Below are positions 21,167 through 30,893 of a stretch of DNA of 64,000 bases, in pieces. The stretch is taken from positions 350,026 through 414,025 of the forward strand of contig NZ_VWWV01000004.1 of NCBI RefSeq assembly GCF_011752815.1, read 5' to 3'. The notes under the pieces were generated by a model. The model had not been told where the DNA came from. It did not search any database and was given only the letters and a program-made list of their open reading frames with translations. The stretch is from Enterobacter sp. Cy-643 (GTDB taxonomy: Bacteria > Pseudomonadota > Gammaproteobacteria > Enterobacterales > Enterobacteriaceae). The translations under genes and the position numbers were made by a program. How positions within the stretch are numbered: the first letter of the stretch is position 1; the number at the start of each line of letters is the position of its first letter.

Positions 21167-21991
21167 ATGAAAAAAAATCGCGCTTTTCTGAAATGGGCAG
21201 GGGGGAAATTCCCCCTGCTGGAAGATATAAAAAAGCATCTGCCGGAAGGCGACTGTCTGATTGAGCCTTTTGTTGGCGCCGGGTCGGTATTTCTTAATAC
21301 CGACTACTCACGCTACGTCCTCGCCGATATCAATAGCGATCTGATTAACCTCTACGATATTGTCAAAAACCGTGCAGATGAGTACGTGCGGGAGTCTCGT
21401 TTGCTCTTTACTAAAGCGCAAAACGAGGAAGCGATTTATTACGCTTGCCGGGCCGAATTTAACCAGTGCACCGACGAATTCCGGCGTGCGGTGTTGTTTT
21501 TGTACCTTAACCGCCATTGTTACAATGGCCTGTGCCGTTATAATCTGCGCGGTGAATTTAACGTTCCGTTTGGCCGTTACAGTAAGCCTTACTTCCCTGA
21601 AGAAGAGCTGTACAACTTTGCCGAACGGGCTAAAAATGCCACTTTTGTCTGCCAGTCTTATGATGTCAGCATGGTAAACGTTGCTGCGGGTTCCGTAGTG
21701 TATTGCGATCCGCCCTATGCGCCGCTTTCCGCCACCGCCAACTTTACCGCTTATCACACGGACAGCTTCAGCATGGTGCAGCAGCAGCATCTGGCCGAAC
21801 TGGCTGAAAGACTGCGGGAGCAGAGTATTCCGGTGCTGATTTCGAATCATGACACCGAGCTGACTCGCCTGTGGTATCAGAACGCTACCGATTTCCATAA
21901 GCTGCAGGTTCGCCGCAGCATCAGCCGAAACGGTGGTAAACGTAACAAGGTGGACGAACTTCTGGCCCTTTATAGAGTAAAGGTTGCCTGA
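21167..21991 (+). CDS. dam: DNA adenine methyltransferase (GATC)
   Basis: Dam methylates adenine in GATC and serves mismatch repair, replication timing and gene regulation. The 274-aa protein (E. coli 278) has the FxGxG AdoMet-binding motif in PFVGAGSVFLN, the catalytic DPPY in YCDPPYAPLSATANF, and the DNA-contacting LYLNRHCYNGLCRYN loop. The C-terminus is slightly shorter than in E. coli. It follows damX by 63 bp. Confidence 0.98.
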   Translation: MKKNRAFLKWAGGKFPLLEDIKKHLPEGDCLIEPFVGAGSVFLNTDYSRYVLADINSDLINLYDIVKNRADEYVRESRLLFTKAQNEEAIYYACRAEFNQCTDEFRRAVLFLYLNRHCYNGLCRYNLRGEFNVPFGRYSKPYFPEEELYNFAERAKNATFVCQSYDVSMVNVAAGSVVYCDPPYAPLSATANFTAYHTDSFSMVQQQHLAELAERLREQSIPVLISNHDTELTRLWYQNATDFHKLQVRRSISRNGGKRNKVDELLALYRVKVA

Positions 21992-22037
21992 GCCGTTTCG
22001 CCCGCCGCCGAAAGATGAATGACTCCTGGAGATGCGG

Positions 22038-22715
22038 ATGAAACAGTATTTGATTGCCCCCTCAATCCTCTCTGCCGACTTCGCCCGACTGGGCGAGGAT
22101 ACGGCTAAAGCGCTTGCCGCAGGTGGTGATGTCGTCCATTTTGACGTCATGGACAACCACTATGTTCCCAACCTGACGATGGGGCCGATGGTACTCAAGG
22201 CGCTGCGCGATTACGGCATCACTGCACCTATCGACGTTCATCTGATGGTGAAGCCAGTGGACCGGATCATCCCCGATTTTGCCGCTGCGGGCGCCAGCAT
22301 TATTACTTTCCATCCTGAATCCTCCGAACATGTCGATCGCTCTCTGCAACTGATCAAAGAGCACGGTTGTAAAGCGGGTCTGGTGCTTAACCCGGCGACC
22401 TCGCTTTCCTGGCTGGATCACGTCATGGACAAGCTGGATGTCATTTTGCTGATGTCCGTCAACCCAGGGTTTGGCGGGCAGTCGTTTATTCCACACACGC
22501 TGGAAAAGCTGCGCCAGGTGCGCGAACGCATTGATGCCTCCGGCTATGATATTCGCCTTGAAGTGGATGGCGGCGTCAAAGCCGACAATATCGCGGAAAT
22601 TGCCGCAGCGGGCGCGGATATGTTCGTTGCAGGTTCTGCTATTTTCGGCCAGCCTGATTATAAAGCGGTCGTTGATCGCATGCGTTCTGAACTGGCTAAG
22701 GTAAGTCATGGATAA
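22038..22715 (+). CDS. rpe: Ribulose-phosphate 3-epimerase
   Basis: Rpe interconverts ribulose 5-phosphate and xylulose 5-phosphate. The 225-aa TIM-barrel protein has the metal-binding histidines in [12 protein letters not shown] and IDVHLMV, the phosphate loop [13 protein letters not shown], and catalytic Asp in LEVDGGV. An ATG six bases upstream (22032) is in frame; GGAG is correctly spaced for 22038, which gives [15 protein letters not shown] as in E. coli. It overlaps gph by 8 bases. Confidence 0.97.
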   Translation: MKQYLIAPSILSADFARLGEDTAKALAAGGDVVHFDVMDNHYVPNLTMGPMVLKALRDYGITAPIDVHLMVKPVDRIIPDFAAAGASIITFHPESSEHVDRSLQLIKEHGCKAGLVLNPATSLSWLDHVMDKLDVILLMSVNPGFGGQSFIPHTLEKLRQVRERIDASGYDIRLEVDGGVKADNIAEIAAAGADMFVAGSAIFGQPDYKAVVDRMRSELAKVSHG

Positions 22716-23421
22716 GTTTCAAAAAATTCGGGGTGTTGCCTTTGATCTCGACGGCACGCTTATCGACACGGCGCTTGGCCTGAGTCAGGCCGTTGATCTC
22801 GCGCTTTATGCGCTTGAACTGCCTGTGGCAGGTGAAGATCGCGTCGTCACCTGGATCGGCAACGGTGCAGATATCATGATGCAGCGGGCGCTTAAGTGGT
22901 CGCTGAAGGATAAAGAGCCCGATCTCGCCCAGCTGAATATGGCGCGCAAACTGTTCGATCGCTACTATGCGGAAACGGTTGAAGAGGGAAGCTTCTTGTT
23001 CCCGGGCGTAGCCGCAACGCTTGCTGCGCTGAAAGAAAAAGGTCTGCCGCTCGCCGTCGTTACCAACAAACCCACGCCTTTTGTCACCCCGCTGCTGGAA
23101 GATCTGGGCATTGCCGATTATTTCCAGACCATCATCGGCGGGGACGATGTGAAAGAGAAAAAGCCGCACCCGGAAGCGCTGTACAAAGTCATGGAAACCC
23201 TGGGGCTGGCCGCGGATGAGCTGCTTTTTGTCGGCGATTCCCGCAATGACATTCAGGCTGCGCAGGCGGCCGGTTGCCCAAGCGTCGGTCTGACCTGGGG
23301 CTATAACTATGGTGAAGCGATTGGCCTGAGCAACCCGGACGTTGTGTTCGATCGTTTCGAAGACTTATTGCCCGCTTTTGGGCTACCACCTTTAGCAAAT
23401 CAGGAAGCAGAACATGAGTAA
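22708..23421 (+). CDS. gph: Phosphoglycolate phosphatase
   Basis: Gph removes phosphoglycolate formed during repair of oxidised DNA ends. The 237-aa HAD protein has motif [11 protein letters not shown] (nucleophile Asp near residue 13), a helical cap, motif [10 protein letters not shown], the Lys of KKPHPEALY, and motif [15 protein letters not shown]. It is about 15 residues shorter than E. coli Gph; the missing part falls in the cap after [17 protein letters not shown]. It overlaps rpe upstream and trpS downstream by 8 bases each. Confidence 0.94.
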   Translation: MDKFQKIRGVAFDLDGTLIDTALGLSQAVDLALYALELPVAGEDRVVTWIGNGADIMMQRALKWSLKDKEPDLAQLNMARKLFDRYYAETVEEGSFLFPGVAATLAALKEKGLPLAVVTNKPTPFVTPLLEDLGIADYFQTIIGGDDVKEKKPHPEALYKVMETLGLAADELLFVGDSRNDIQAAQAAGCPSVGLTWGYNYGEAIGLSNPDVVFDRFEDLLPAFGLPPLANQEAEHE

Positions 23422-24418
23422 GCCCATCGTATTTAGCGGCGCCCAGCCGTCAGGCGAATTAACTATCGGTAACTACATGGGTGCGCTGCGTCAGTGGGTA
23501 AGCATGCAGGATGATTACCACTGCATTTACTGCATCGTTGACCAGCATGCGATCACCGTTCGTCAGAACCCGACCGCGCTGCGCAAAGCGACGCTGGACA
23601 CTCTGGCGCTGTATCTGGCCTGCGGCATTGACCCGAAAAAAAGCACTATCTTTGTTCAGTCCCACGTGCCTGAGCACGCTCAGCTGAGCTGGGTGCTTAA
23701 CTGCTACACCTATTTCGGCGAGCTGAGCCGCATGACGCAGTTCAAGGACAAATCTGCCCGCTACGAAGAAAACATCAACGCCGGCTTGTTTGACTACCCG
23801 GTGCTGATGGCCGCAGATATTCTGCTGTACCAGACCAATCAGGTGCCGGTGGGCGAAGATCAGAAGCAACATCTGGAGCTGAGCCGCGACGTTGCCAGCC
23901 GCTTCAACGCGCTGTACGGCGACATCTTCAAAGTACCTGAGCCGTTTATTCCTAAGTCCGGTGCCCGCGTGATGTCCCTGCTGGAGCCGACCAGGAAGAT
24001 GTCCAAGTCTGACGATAACCGCAATAACGTCATCGGCCTGCTGGAAGATCCGAAATCCGTGGTGAAGAAGATCAAACGCGCGGTAACCGACTCCGAAGAG
24101 CCGCCTGTCGTTCGCTACGACGTGAAAGAGAAAGCGGGCGTTTCTAACCTGCTGGACATTCTTTCCGGCGTAACCGGCAAGCCGATTCCTGAGCTGGAGG
24201 CCAGCTTTGAAGGCAAGATGTATGGTCATCTGAAGGGCGAAGTGGCGGAAGCCGTGTCCGGTATGTTGACCGAGCTTCAGGAGCGCTACCACCGTTACCG
24301 TAACGACGAAGCTTTCCTGCAGCAGGTAATGAAAGAGGGCGCTGAAAAAGCCCGTGCCCGTGCCGCGGAGACATTGAAAAAGGTCTACGAAGCGATCGGT
24401 TTCGTCGCTCACCCATAA
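23414..24418 (+). CDS. trpS: Tryptophanyl-tRNA synthetase
   Basis: TrpRS charges tRNA-Trp. The 334-aa class I enzyme has the HIGH-like element TIGNYMGAL near residue 15 and the KMSKS signature RKMSKSDDN near residue 195, with the specificity segment [14 protein letters not shown]. Length matches E. coli TrpS. It is the last gene of the super-operon and is followed by a strong terminator. Confidence 0.98.
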   Translation: MSKPIVFSGAQPSGELTIGNYMGALRQWVSMQDDYHCIYCIVDQHAITVRQNPTALRKATLDTLALYLACGIDPKKSTIFVQSHVPEHAQLSWVLNCYTYFGELSRMTQFKDKSARYEENINAGLFDYPVLMAADILLYQTNQVPVGEDQKQHLELSRDVASRFNALYGDIFKVPEPFIPKSGARVMSLLEPTRKMSKSDDNRNNVIGLLEDPKSVVKKIKRAVTDSEEPPVVRYDVKEKAGVSNLLDILSGVTGKPIPELEASFEGKMYGHLKGEVAEAVSGMLTELQERYHRYRNDEAFLQQVMKEGAEKARARAAETLKKVYEAIGFVAHP

Positions 24419-24431
24419 TCTTTCCCTATGA

Positions 24432-24464
24432 ATAACCCGTCATCCGGCGGGTTATGTCTTTTTT
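24432..24464 (+). terminator. Terminator after trpS
   Basis: ATAACCCG / CGGGTTAT forms an 8-bp stem with an 8-base loop, followed by GTCTTTTTT. It separates the aroK-trpS series from the yhf operon. Confidence 0.9.
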
Positions 24465-24481
24465 GTGACTTCATTCTCCTT

Positions 24482-24510
24482 TTGTCATTTTCCCCTTTGC
24501 CATCTATATT
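24482..24510 (+). promoter_or_regulatory. Sigma-70 promoter of the yhf operon
   Basis: TTGTCA (24482-24487) and TATATT (24505-24510) are separated by exactly 17 bp and lie about 45 bases before the yhfZ start, just after the trpS terminator. Five of six -35 bases and five of six -10 bases match consensus. Confidence 0.65.
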
Positions 24511-24546
24511 CAATTTTATGAAGATATATTCATTCAATAAATTGAA
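24509..24546. promoter_or_regulatory. Paired inverted repeats, putative YhfZ operator
   Basis: TTCAATAAATTGAA (24533-24546) is a perfect palindrome, and TTCAATTTTATGAA (24509-24522) is an imperfect copy starting exactly 24 bp earlier. The first overlaps the -10 and transcription start, and the second lies just downstream, the classic arrangement for repression. The adjacent gene yhfZ encodes a DNA-binding protein, so autoregulation is inferred. Confidence 0.5.
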
Positions 24547-24554
24547 GATAACAA

Positions 24555-25460
24555 ATGAGCCGCAGCTTTATTAAAAAAGAGGGCGTTGCCCAGTCCAGTC
24601 TGGCCCGTTATTTACTGGGTGAGAAATGTGGTAACAGGCTGAAAACCATAGATGAATTAGCTGGTGAATGCGGCTTTTCCGTTGGCCTGACGCAGGCCGC
24701 GTTGAAGACGCTGGAGAAGGCCGGAGCCGTGAGCGTTGAACGCCGCGGTCGCAACGGAAGCTACCTGCTGAGCATGGATAACAAAGCCCTATTGGCGTTT
24801 GCGGATATCGGCAATGTAGTGTGTGCTATGCCGCTGCCGTACACCCGGCTTTATGAAGGACTTGCCAGCGGTCTGAAGGCGCAGTTTGACGGGATCCCGT
24901 TTTATTACGCCCATATGCGTGGGTCGGATGTTCGCGTGGAATGTTTGCTGAATGGCGTTTATGACCTGGCCGTTGTCTCCAGGCTGGCAGCGGACAGCTA
25001 CCTCAGCAACCCGGATCTTTTTATCGCGCTGGCGCTGGGGCCGCACACTTACGTGGGCGAGCACAAGCTGATTTGCCGCGCCGGGCAGCAGGAGAGCATC
25101 CGCCGTATTGGAATTGATCCACGTTCGGCGGATCAGCGCATCATGACGGATGTTTATTTCTCCGGACAGGATGTGGAATTGCTTGATGTGTCGTACCACG
25201 AGTGTCTGCACAGAATCGCGAAGGGCAGCGTGGATGCGGTGATTTGGAACGTCAGCAACGAAGCCGATTTGACGGCACTGGGGCTGACGGCACTCCCTCT
25301 AAGCGGGGATAAATGCTTCCTGGCGGCATCGGAAGCGGTGGTGCTGACGCGCAGCGAAGATATCCCCATTCAGCAATTGCTGAGAACGGTGGTGGATAAG
25401 AATGCCCTGCTGGCTCATCAGCAAAGCGTACTGAGCGGCGAACAGGAACCAAGCTATTGA
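24555..25460 (+). CDS. yhfZ: Putative transcriptional regulator YhfZ
   Basis: YhfZ is the first gene of the yhf operon. The 301-aa protein has an N-terminal winged helix-turn-helix of GntR-like type (about residues 20-70: RLKTIDELAGECGFSVGLTQ, then LKTLEKAGAVSVERRG) and a C-terminal domain resembling a periplasmic-binding-protein fold (about 85-290), suggesting a ligand-responsive regulator. Its ligand is unknown. It lies just after the paired inverted repeats, which may be its operator, and its stop precedes the yhfY ATG by 14 bases. Length equals E. coli YhfZ. Confidence 0.88.
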   Translation: MSRSFIKKEGVAQSSLARYLLGEKCGNRLKTIDELAGECGFSVGLTQAALKTLEKAGAVSVERRGRNGSYLLSMDNKALLAFADIGNVVCAMPLPYTRLYEGLASGLKAQFDGIPFYYAHMRGSDVRVECLLNGVYDLAVVSRLAADSYLSNPDLFIALALGPHTYVGEHKLICRAGQQESIRRIGIDPRSADQRIMTDVYFSGQDVELLDVSYHECLHRIAKGSVDAVIWNVSNEADLTALGLTALPLSGDKCFLAASEAVVLTRSEDIPIQQLLRTVVDKNALLAHQQSVLSGEQEPSY

Positions 25461-25474
25461 CAGAGGTAATCAGT

Positions 25475-25831
25475 ATGGAAGACCGGCTCAATCTGCTCTG
25501 TGAGGCAGGCGTCATCGACCGGGATATTTGTGATGGCATGAAAGTGGTTGTGACACAGTTGGAAACCCGTTGGGCTATCCCGCTGCAGAACGACCAGGGA
25601 GCAATGGCGATCACCCATATGGCTAACGCGCTGATGCGCAGTCGCCGGGGGGAAGCGGTGAACCCACTGGACGAAGAGCTGCTGGCGGAGATCAAAACCG
25701 ACAGCGTCTTTGGTGACGTGGAGCAGGTTCATCACGCATTGCTGGCGCCGTTCAACGTTCAGCTACACCCGAACGAAGAAGGGTATCTGCTGGCCAACCT
25801 GTTCAGCCTGTGGCTGATTCATAAGGGCTAA
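25475..25831 (+). CDS. yhfY: PRD-like protein YhfY
   Basis: YhfY is a 118-aa protein resembling a stand-alone PTS regulation domain (PRD), a helical module controlled by phosphorylation in antiterminators. A conserved HMANALMR helix (ITHMANALMRSRRG) carries the histidine position typical of PRDs. A TTG at 25457 is in frame, but GAGGT spaced 8 bases before the ATG at 25475 supports the shorter form. It probably works with YhfZ in regulation; this is inference from family and position. Confidence 0.82.
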   Translation: MEDRLNLLCEAGVIDRDICDGMKVVVTQLETRWAIPLQNDQGAMAITHMANALMRSRRGEAVNPLDEELLAEIKTDSVFGDVEQVHHALLAPFNVQLHPNEEGYLLANLFSLWLIHKG

Positions 25832-25919
25832 CGGATTAATGAGCAGCGTTATTTCTTAGCTTAAATATTCAAAAAAATGATTATTTAAGAAGTTTATTTC
25901 TCAGGTCGCGAGGCAAGGC

Positions 25920-27092
25920 ATGTTTATTGAGGCACTCAAGGCACAGAACCCGGCGTTGATTGATGCCGCCAGAACGCTTTGGCGGCAGGGGGCAGTACTC
26001 CCCGATACCTGGATTATCGATGTCGATCAGGTTCTGGAGAACGGACGGAAACTGCTCGCGGCGGCGCAAAAGCATGGCATCACGCTCTACTTTATGACCA
26101 AGCAAATCGGGCGTAATCCATGGCTTGCCAACAGGCTGGTTGAGCTGGGCTTTAAAGGCGCCGTGGCGGTTGATTTTAAAGAAGCCCGAACGCTGCGTGA
26201 AGCCAATGTGCCGGTTTCGCATGTGGGCCACCTGGTGCAAGTGCCGGTGGCTCTGGTGGAAGAGAATGTGAACGGCGAGACGGAAATCATCACGGTGTTC
26301 TCGCTGGAAAAAGCCCGTGAGGTGTCTGATGCCGCGCTGACGAGCGGGCGCGTTCAGGCGGTGATGCTGAAGGTATTCGCCGAATACGACCGGCTTTATC
26401 CGGGTCAGGAAGCCGGTTTCCCGCTGAGCGAGCTGGACGATGTGGTACGCGCCATTCGCGCGATGCCGGGCATTCGTCTTGCCGGATTGACGCATTTTCC
26501 CTGCCTGCTCTGGAACGAAGAGCAGCAACAGACGCAGCCAACCCGCAATTTGTTCACGCTGCTGAAAGCGCGCGACCTGCTGCACGAACAGGGGATTGAG
26601 ATAGAGCAAATCAACGCGCCGTCGGCCTCAAGCAGCAGCACTTTCTCCATTCTTGCTGAGCACGGGGTGACCCATGCTGAACCGGGCCATGCGCTAACCG
26701 GCACCATTCCGGCGAATCAGCATGGCGATCAGCCCGAGGCGATTGCCATGCTCTATCTGACGGAAATTTCCCACCAGTTTCAGGGCAAAAGCTATTGCTT
26801 CGGCGGCGGATATTATCGCCGGGGCCATGCCCAGAATGCGCTGGTGTTCAGCAGCGATACACAGCCCGCGCAGGCGAGATTGCTGCCGCCAGATAACACC
26901 AGCATTGATTATCACCTGGCGCTGGAAGGCAGTTATCCCGTTGGCAGCCCGGTGGTGATGTGCTTCCGCACGCAGATTTTTGTTACCCGCAGCGATGTGG
27001 CGCTGGTGTCCGGCATTCAGAGCGGGAAACCGGTACTCGAAGCGCTGTACGACAGCCTTGGTCATCCTATTCCGGGAGGTCAGCATGAGTAA
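25920..27092 (+). CDS. yhfX: PLP-dependent alanine-racemase-fold protein YhfX
   Basis: YhfX has the fold-type III PLP barrel of alanine racemase and D-threonine aldolase-like enzymes. The 390-aa product shows [17 protein letters not shown] leading to the candidate PLP lysine in [15 protein letters not shown] (about residue 62), then GLTHFPCLL and [17 protein letters not shown], and a C-terminal beta domain with [18 protein letters not shown]. The substrate is not known. An 88-bp gap separates it from yhfY, and it overlaps yhfW by 8 bases. Confidence 0.88.
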   Translation: MFIEALKAQNPALIDAARTLWRQGAVLPDTWIIDVDQVLENGRKLLAAAQKHGITLYFMTKQIGRNPWLANRLVELGFKGAVAVDFKEARTLREANVPVSHVGHLVQVPVALVEENVNGETEIITVFSLEKAREVSDAALTSGRVQAVMLKVFAEYDRLYPGQEAGFPLSELDDVVRAIRAMPGIRLAGLTHFPCLLWNEEQQQTQPTRNLFTLLKARDLLHEQGIEIEQINAPSASSSSTFSILAEHGVTHAEPGHALTGTIPANQHGDQPEAIAMLYLTEISHQFQGKSYCFGGGYYRRGHAQNALVFSSDTQPAQARLLPPDNTSIDYHLALEGSYPVGSPVVMCFRTQIFVTRSDVALVSGIQSGKPVLEALYDSLGHPIPGGQHE

Positions 27093-28329
27093 GTTTCTGG
27101 TGCTGGTGATAGACAGTTTTGGCGTGGGCGCGATGGATGATGTACCGGAAGTCAGGCCGCAGGACATAGGCGCGAACACCTGTGGGCATATCCTGCAGCA
27201 TTTTCCCGATCTGCGTTTGCCTGCGTTGGAGAAGCTGGGCCTGATTAACGCGCTGGGCTTTACGGCCAATGTGATGCAGCCGAACGCCGGTGCCGTGTAT
27301 GGCACTGCGGCGCTGCAGCATGAAGGCGGTGACACCTTTATGGGGCACCAGGAAATTTTGGGTACGCGGCCACAAACGCCTTTACGCATGCCGTTTTCTA
27401 CAGCGATCGATGACGTTGAACGTGAGCTGATCGCTGCCGGTTGGCAGGTTGAACGCAAAGGCGGCGAGCTGCAGTTTCTGTGGGTAAACCAGGCCGTCGC
27501 CGTGGGCGATAATCTTGAAGCCGATCTCGGGCAGGTGTTTAACATCAGCGCCAACCTTAGTGCCATACCGTTTGAGCAGGTACGCACCATTGGTGAAGTC
27601 GTTCGCCGTTGCGTCAAAGTGGGTCGGGTGATTGCCTTTGGCGGCCTGCTGGAGAACAGCGAACAGTTGATTCACGCCGCGGAAGAGAAACAGGGGCTTT
27701 ATGTTGGCATTAATGCCCCTCGTTCCGGGGTATATAAAAGTGGATTCCAGGTGGTGCATATGGGCTACGGCGTGGATGCGAGCGTTCAGGCTCCACAGCA
27801 GCTGCATCAGGTCGGCGTTAAAACCGTGCTGGTGGGTAAAGTGGCAGATATTGCGATTAATCCTCACGGAACCAGCTACCAGAATCTGGTCGACTCACAG
27901 AGCATTCTCGATATTACCCGGGATGAGTTGAATAAGCCTGGCAGCGCGTTTATTTGCACCAACATTCAGGAAACCGATCTGGCGGGGCACGCCGAAGACG
28001 TAGCGCGCTACGCCGAGCGGCTTGAGCTTGTCGACAAAAACCTGGCTTTGCTGATGGCGGACATGCGCGCCGGAGATTGCCTGGTTGTGATGGCGGACCA
28101 CGGGAACGACCCGACGATTGGCCACAGCAAGCACACCCGGGAAAACGTACCGTTGCTGGTTTGGCAGCCCGGTATAGCAGGCGCTTATCTGGGGGCACGC
28201 GCTACGCTTTCTGATGTGGGCGCCACGGTTTGTGACTTTTTTCGGGCAGCCGCGCCGCAGAACGGAACGTCGTTCCTGCCGCTGCTGAACATCTCTTCAA
28301 CAGGTGGAGTGAATCATGACGGGGCATAA
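27085..28329 (+). CDS. yhfW: Phosphopentomutase-like metalloenzyme YhfW
   Basis: YhfW belongs to the alkaline-phosphatase superfamily and resembles phosphopentomutase DeoB (about 407 aa). The 414-aa product keeps the metal motif [12 protein letters not shown] at the N-terminus, a Thr in [11 protein letters not shown] at the place of the phospho-acceptor Thr of DeoB (GKDTPSGHWE), and the second metal cluster [19 protein letters not shown]. This suggests a phosphate-transferring mutase or hydrolase on a sugar phosphate. A longer frame opens at 26980 inside yhfX; GGAGG precedes the ATG at 27085. It overlaps php by 14 bases. Confidence 0.88.
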   Translation: MSKFLVLVIDSFGVGAMDDVPEVRPQDIGANTCGHILQHFPDLRLPALEKLGLINALGFTANVMQPNAGAVYGTAALQHEGGDTFMGHQEILGTRPQTPLRMPFSTAIDDVERELIAAGWQVERKGGELQFLWVNQAVAVGDNLEADLGQVFNISANLSAIPFEQVRTIGEVVRRCVKVGRVIAFGGLLENSEQLIHAAEEKQGLYVGINAPRSGVYKSGFQVVHMGYGVDASVQAPQQLHQVGVKTVLVGKVADIAINPHGTSYQNLVDSQSILDITRDELNKPGSAFICTNIQETDLAGHAEDVARYAERLELVDKNLALLMADMRAGDCLVVMADHGNDPTIGHSKHTRENVPLLVWQPGIAGAYLGARATLSDVGATVCDFFRAAAPQNGTSFLPLLNISSTGGVNHDGA

Positions 28330-29206
28330 GCATATCGATCCATCGGGCTATACCTATGCCCACGAGCATCTTCATATCGATCTTTCCAGCTTCAAGGACA
28401 ATATTGATTGCCGGCTGGATCAGTACGCGCTGATTTGCGGTGAAATGAAGTCACTCTACGCGCAGGGTGTCCGCAATATTATCGAAATGACCAACCGCTA
28501 CATGGGGCGCAACCCACAGTTTCTGCTGGATATTATGCGCGATACCGGCATGAACGTGATGTCCTGCACCGGTTACTACCAGCACGATTTCTTCCCGCCG
28601 CATGTGGCCACTACGCCGGTAAAAACACTGGCGCAGGAAATGATTGATGAAATCGAAACTGGCATCGACGGCACGGCGTTAAAAGCCGGGATCATCGCGG
28701 AAATTGGATCCAGCGTGGACGTTATTACCCCAGTGGAGAAGCGAGTTTTCCAGGCGGCAGCCATCGCGCATCATGAAACCGGCAGGCCGATTTCTACCCA
28801 CACGTCATTCAGCACCATGGGGCTGGAACAGCTTGCGCTGCTGAAATCATGGTGCGTGGATCTTTCCCGCGTCACCGTCGGGCACTGCGACCTGAAAGAC
28901 AATCTGGACAACATCCTGCGGATGATCGATCAGGGCGCCTATGTGCAGTTCGATACCATCGGCAAAAACAGCTATTACCCGGACGAAAAACGCATTGCGA
29001 TGATAAGCGCGCTTAAAGATCGCGGGCTGCTCGACCACGTCATGCTGTCGATGGACATTACTCGCCGCTCTCACTTAAAAGCGAACGGTGGGCTAGGTTT
29101 TGATTATTTACTCACCACGTTTGTGCCGATGCTGCTGGAGGCCGGTTTCAGCCAGCCAGACATCGATTTGATGTTACGTGACAACCCCTCTGTCTTTTAT
29201 AAGTAA
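28316..29206 (+). CDS. php: Phosphotriesterase homology protein Php
   Basis: Php is a binuclear zinc amidohydrolase-superfamily protein related to phosphotriesterase, lactonases and phosphodiesterases; its natural reaction is not settled. The 296-aa TIM-barrel protein keeps the metal ligands expected from E. coli Php: His16 and His18 (AHEHLHID), Glu129 (AEIGSS), His162 (STHTSF) and His190 (VGHCDLKD), and Asp near 247 ([11 protein letters not shown]). It sits between yhfW and yhfU in a tight series. Confidence 0.92.
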   Translation: MTGHKHIDPSGYTYAHEHLHIDLSSFKDNIDCRLDQYALICGEMKSLYAQGVRNIIEMTNRYMGRNPQFLLDIMRDTGMNVMSCTGYYQHDFFPPHVATTPVKTLAQEMIDEIETGIDGTALKAGIIAEIGSSVDVITPVEKRVFQAAAIAHHETGRPISTHTSFSTMGLEQLALLKSWCVDLSRVTVGHCDLKDNLDNILRMIDQGAYVQFDTIGKNSYYPDEKRIAMISALKDRGLLDHVMLSMDITRRSHLKANGGLGFDYLLTTFVPMLLEAGFSQPDIDLMLRDNPSVFYK

Positions 29207-29215
29207 GGATTTTCC

Positions 29216-29569
29216 ATGAAAAAGATCGGTGTCGCTGGCCTACAGCGCGAACTCATCAAACAAACCATCGAAACCGCCGCCCCGGGCAGCTTCGAAGTGT
29301 TTATCTATAACGATATGGACGCCGCGCTGAAGGTGAAATCCGGCCAGCTTGATTACTACATTGGGGCCTGTAATACCGGGGCGGGAGCGGCATTGTCTAT
29401 CGCTATCGCCGTGATCGGTTACAACCGCAGTTGCACCATCGCCAAGCCCGGTATTAAAGCTAAAGAAGAGCAAATCGCCCGCCTGGTCTCAGAAGGCAAA
29501 GTGGCATTTGGCCTTTCCGTGGAGCATATCGAGCATGCCATCCCGCTGCTGGTTAACCATTTAAAATAA
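29216..29569 (+). CDS. yhfU: Small cytoplasmic protein YhfU (DUF2620)
   Basis: YhfU is a 117-aa protein of the DUF2620 family. It begins MKKIGVAGLQRELIKQTIE with an alternating beta/alpha pattern, has a Gly/Ala-rich loop DYYIGACNTGAGAALSIAIA that could bind phosphate or nucleotide, and a Cys in SCTIAKPG. The overall pattern resembles small GatB/PTS IIB-like or glycine-rich binding domains, but no function can be assigned. It lies 10 bases after php and 10 before yhfT, in line with YhfU acting alongside the membrane protein YhfT. Confidence 0.85.
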   Translation: MKKIGVAGLQRELIKQTIETAAPGSFEVFIYNDMDAALKVKSGQLDYYIGACNTGAGAALSIAIAVIGYNRSCTIAKPGIKAKEEQIARLVSEGKVAFGLSVEHIEHAIPLLVNHLK

Positions 29570-29579
29570 AGGCATCCGT

Positions 29580-30884
29580 ATGGAATTTTACCTTCACCTT
29601 GTTGTTGTTGCCTTGCTGACCGGGATGACGGCTTTGCTGGCGCACCGCTCTGCGGCGGTGTTCCACGACGGGATTCGACCGATTCTGCCGCAGCTCATTG
29701 AAGGCAATATGAACCGCCGTGAAGCGGGGAGTATCGCCTTTGGACTGAGTATCGGCTTTGTGGCCTCCGTCGGGATCTCCTTCACCCTGAAAACCGGCCT
29801 GCTCAACAGCTGGCTGCTGTTCCTCCCGACCGACATTCTCGGCGTGCTGGCGGCTAACAGCGTGCTGGCGTTTGGGCTGGGTGCCGTCTGGGGGATTCTG
29901 ATCCTCACCTGCCTTGTGCCGGTGAACCACCTGCTGACCGCGCTGCCGGTAGATGTTCTCGGCTCGTTGGGTGAGCTGAGCTCTCCGGTGGTATCTGCCT
30001 TTGCGTTGTTCCCGTTGGTGGCGATTTTCTACCAGTTTGGCTGGAAGAACAGCCTGTTCGCGGCGGTGGTTGTGCTGCTGACCCGCGTGCTGGTGGTGCG
30101 TTTCTTCCCGCAGCTTAACCCGGAGTCAATCGAGATCTTCGTGGGCATGATTATGCTGCTGGCGATCGCGATTTTTCAGGATCTGCGCTCGAGGGATAAA
30201 CATGAACACGATGCCCACGGGCAGTCAGTGTTTGAAGAGCGGACGTCCAGAATTATCAAAAATTTGCCGTATATCGCCATCGTTGGCGGGCTGATCGCTA
30301 CCGTTGCCAGCATGAAGCTATTTGCCGGCAGCGAGGTGTCCATCTTTACGCTGGAGAAAGCCTACAAAATTGGGCTGGATCCGACGCAGTCTCAAAGCCT
30401 GATTGATCAGGCCGCGCTGGCCGAGTTTATGCGTGGCCTGGGCTTTGTGCCGATGATTGCCACGACGGCGCTGGCGACAGGCGTTTATGCCGTGGCCGGG
30501 TTCACCTTTGTCTTTGCCGTCGGCTACCTGATTGCTAACCCGCTACTCGCTTTTGTGGTCGGGGCGCTGGTGATTTCCGCTGAGGTTCTGCTGCTGCGCT
30601 CCATCGGGAAATGGCTTGGCCGTTATCCTTCGGTACGCAACGCCTCGGACAACATCCGCAACGCGATGAACATGCTGATGGAGATGGCGCTGCTGATTGG
30701 CTCTATCTTTGCCGCTATCAAAATGGCGGGCTACACCGGCTTCACCATTGCGACGGCGCTGTATTTCCTGAACGAATCATTGGGTCGCCCGGTGCAGAAA
30801 ATGGCCGCGCCGGTTGTGGCGGTGATGATAACCGGCATTGTGCTGAATATTCTGTTCTTCTGCGGCCTGTTTATCCCGGCCTAA
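29580..30884 (+). CDS. yhfT: Putative inner-membrane transporter YhfT
   Basis: YhfT is a 434-aa polytopic membrane protein with about eleven or twelve hydrophobic segments, starting with YLHLVVVALLTGMTALLAHR. Charged loops are short except for the stretch around residues 202-225 (RSRDKHEHDAHGQSVFEERT). It is the only membrane protein of the yhf operon and is presumably the importer of the unknown substrate, perhaps paired with the small protein YhfU. No defined transporter family is recognised beyond YhfT itself. Confidence 0.86.
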   Translation: MEFYLHLVVVALLTGMTALLAHRSAAVFHDGIRPILPQLIEGNMNRREAGSIAFGLSIGFVASVGISFTLKTGLLNSWLLFLPTDILGVLAANSVLAFGLGAVWGILILTCLVPVNHLLTALPVDVLGSLGELSSPVVSAFALFPLVAIFYQFGWKNSLFAAVVVLLTRVLVVRFFPQLNPESIEIFVGMIMLLAIAIFQDLRSRDKHEHDAHGQSVFEERTSRIIKNLPYIAIVGGLIATVASMKLFAGSEVSIFTLEKAYKIGLDPTQSQSLIDQAALAEFMRGLGFVPMIATTALATGVYAVAGFTFVFAVGYLIANPLLAFVVGALVISAEVLLLRSIGKWLGRYPSVRNASDNIRNAMNMLMEMALLIGSIFAAIKMAGYTGFTIATALYFLNESLGRPVQKMAAPVVAVMITGIVLNILFFCGLFIPA

Positions 30885-30893
30885 GGGGGTTGT

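Noticed and set aside
21308..22156. A long leftward open frame antisense to dam
   Set aside because: It is a shadow of dam and rpe codon structure; dam has all its motifs and the antisense product has none.
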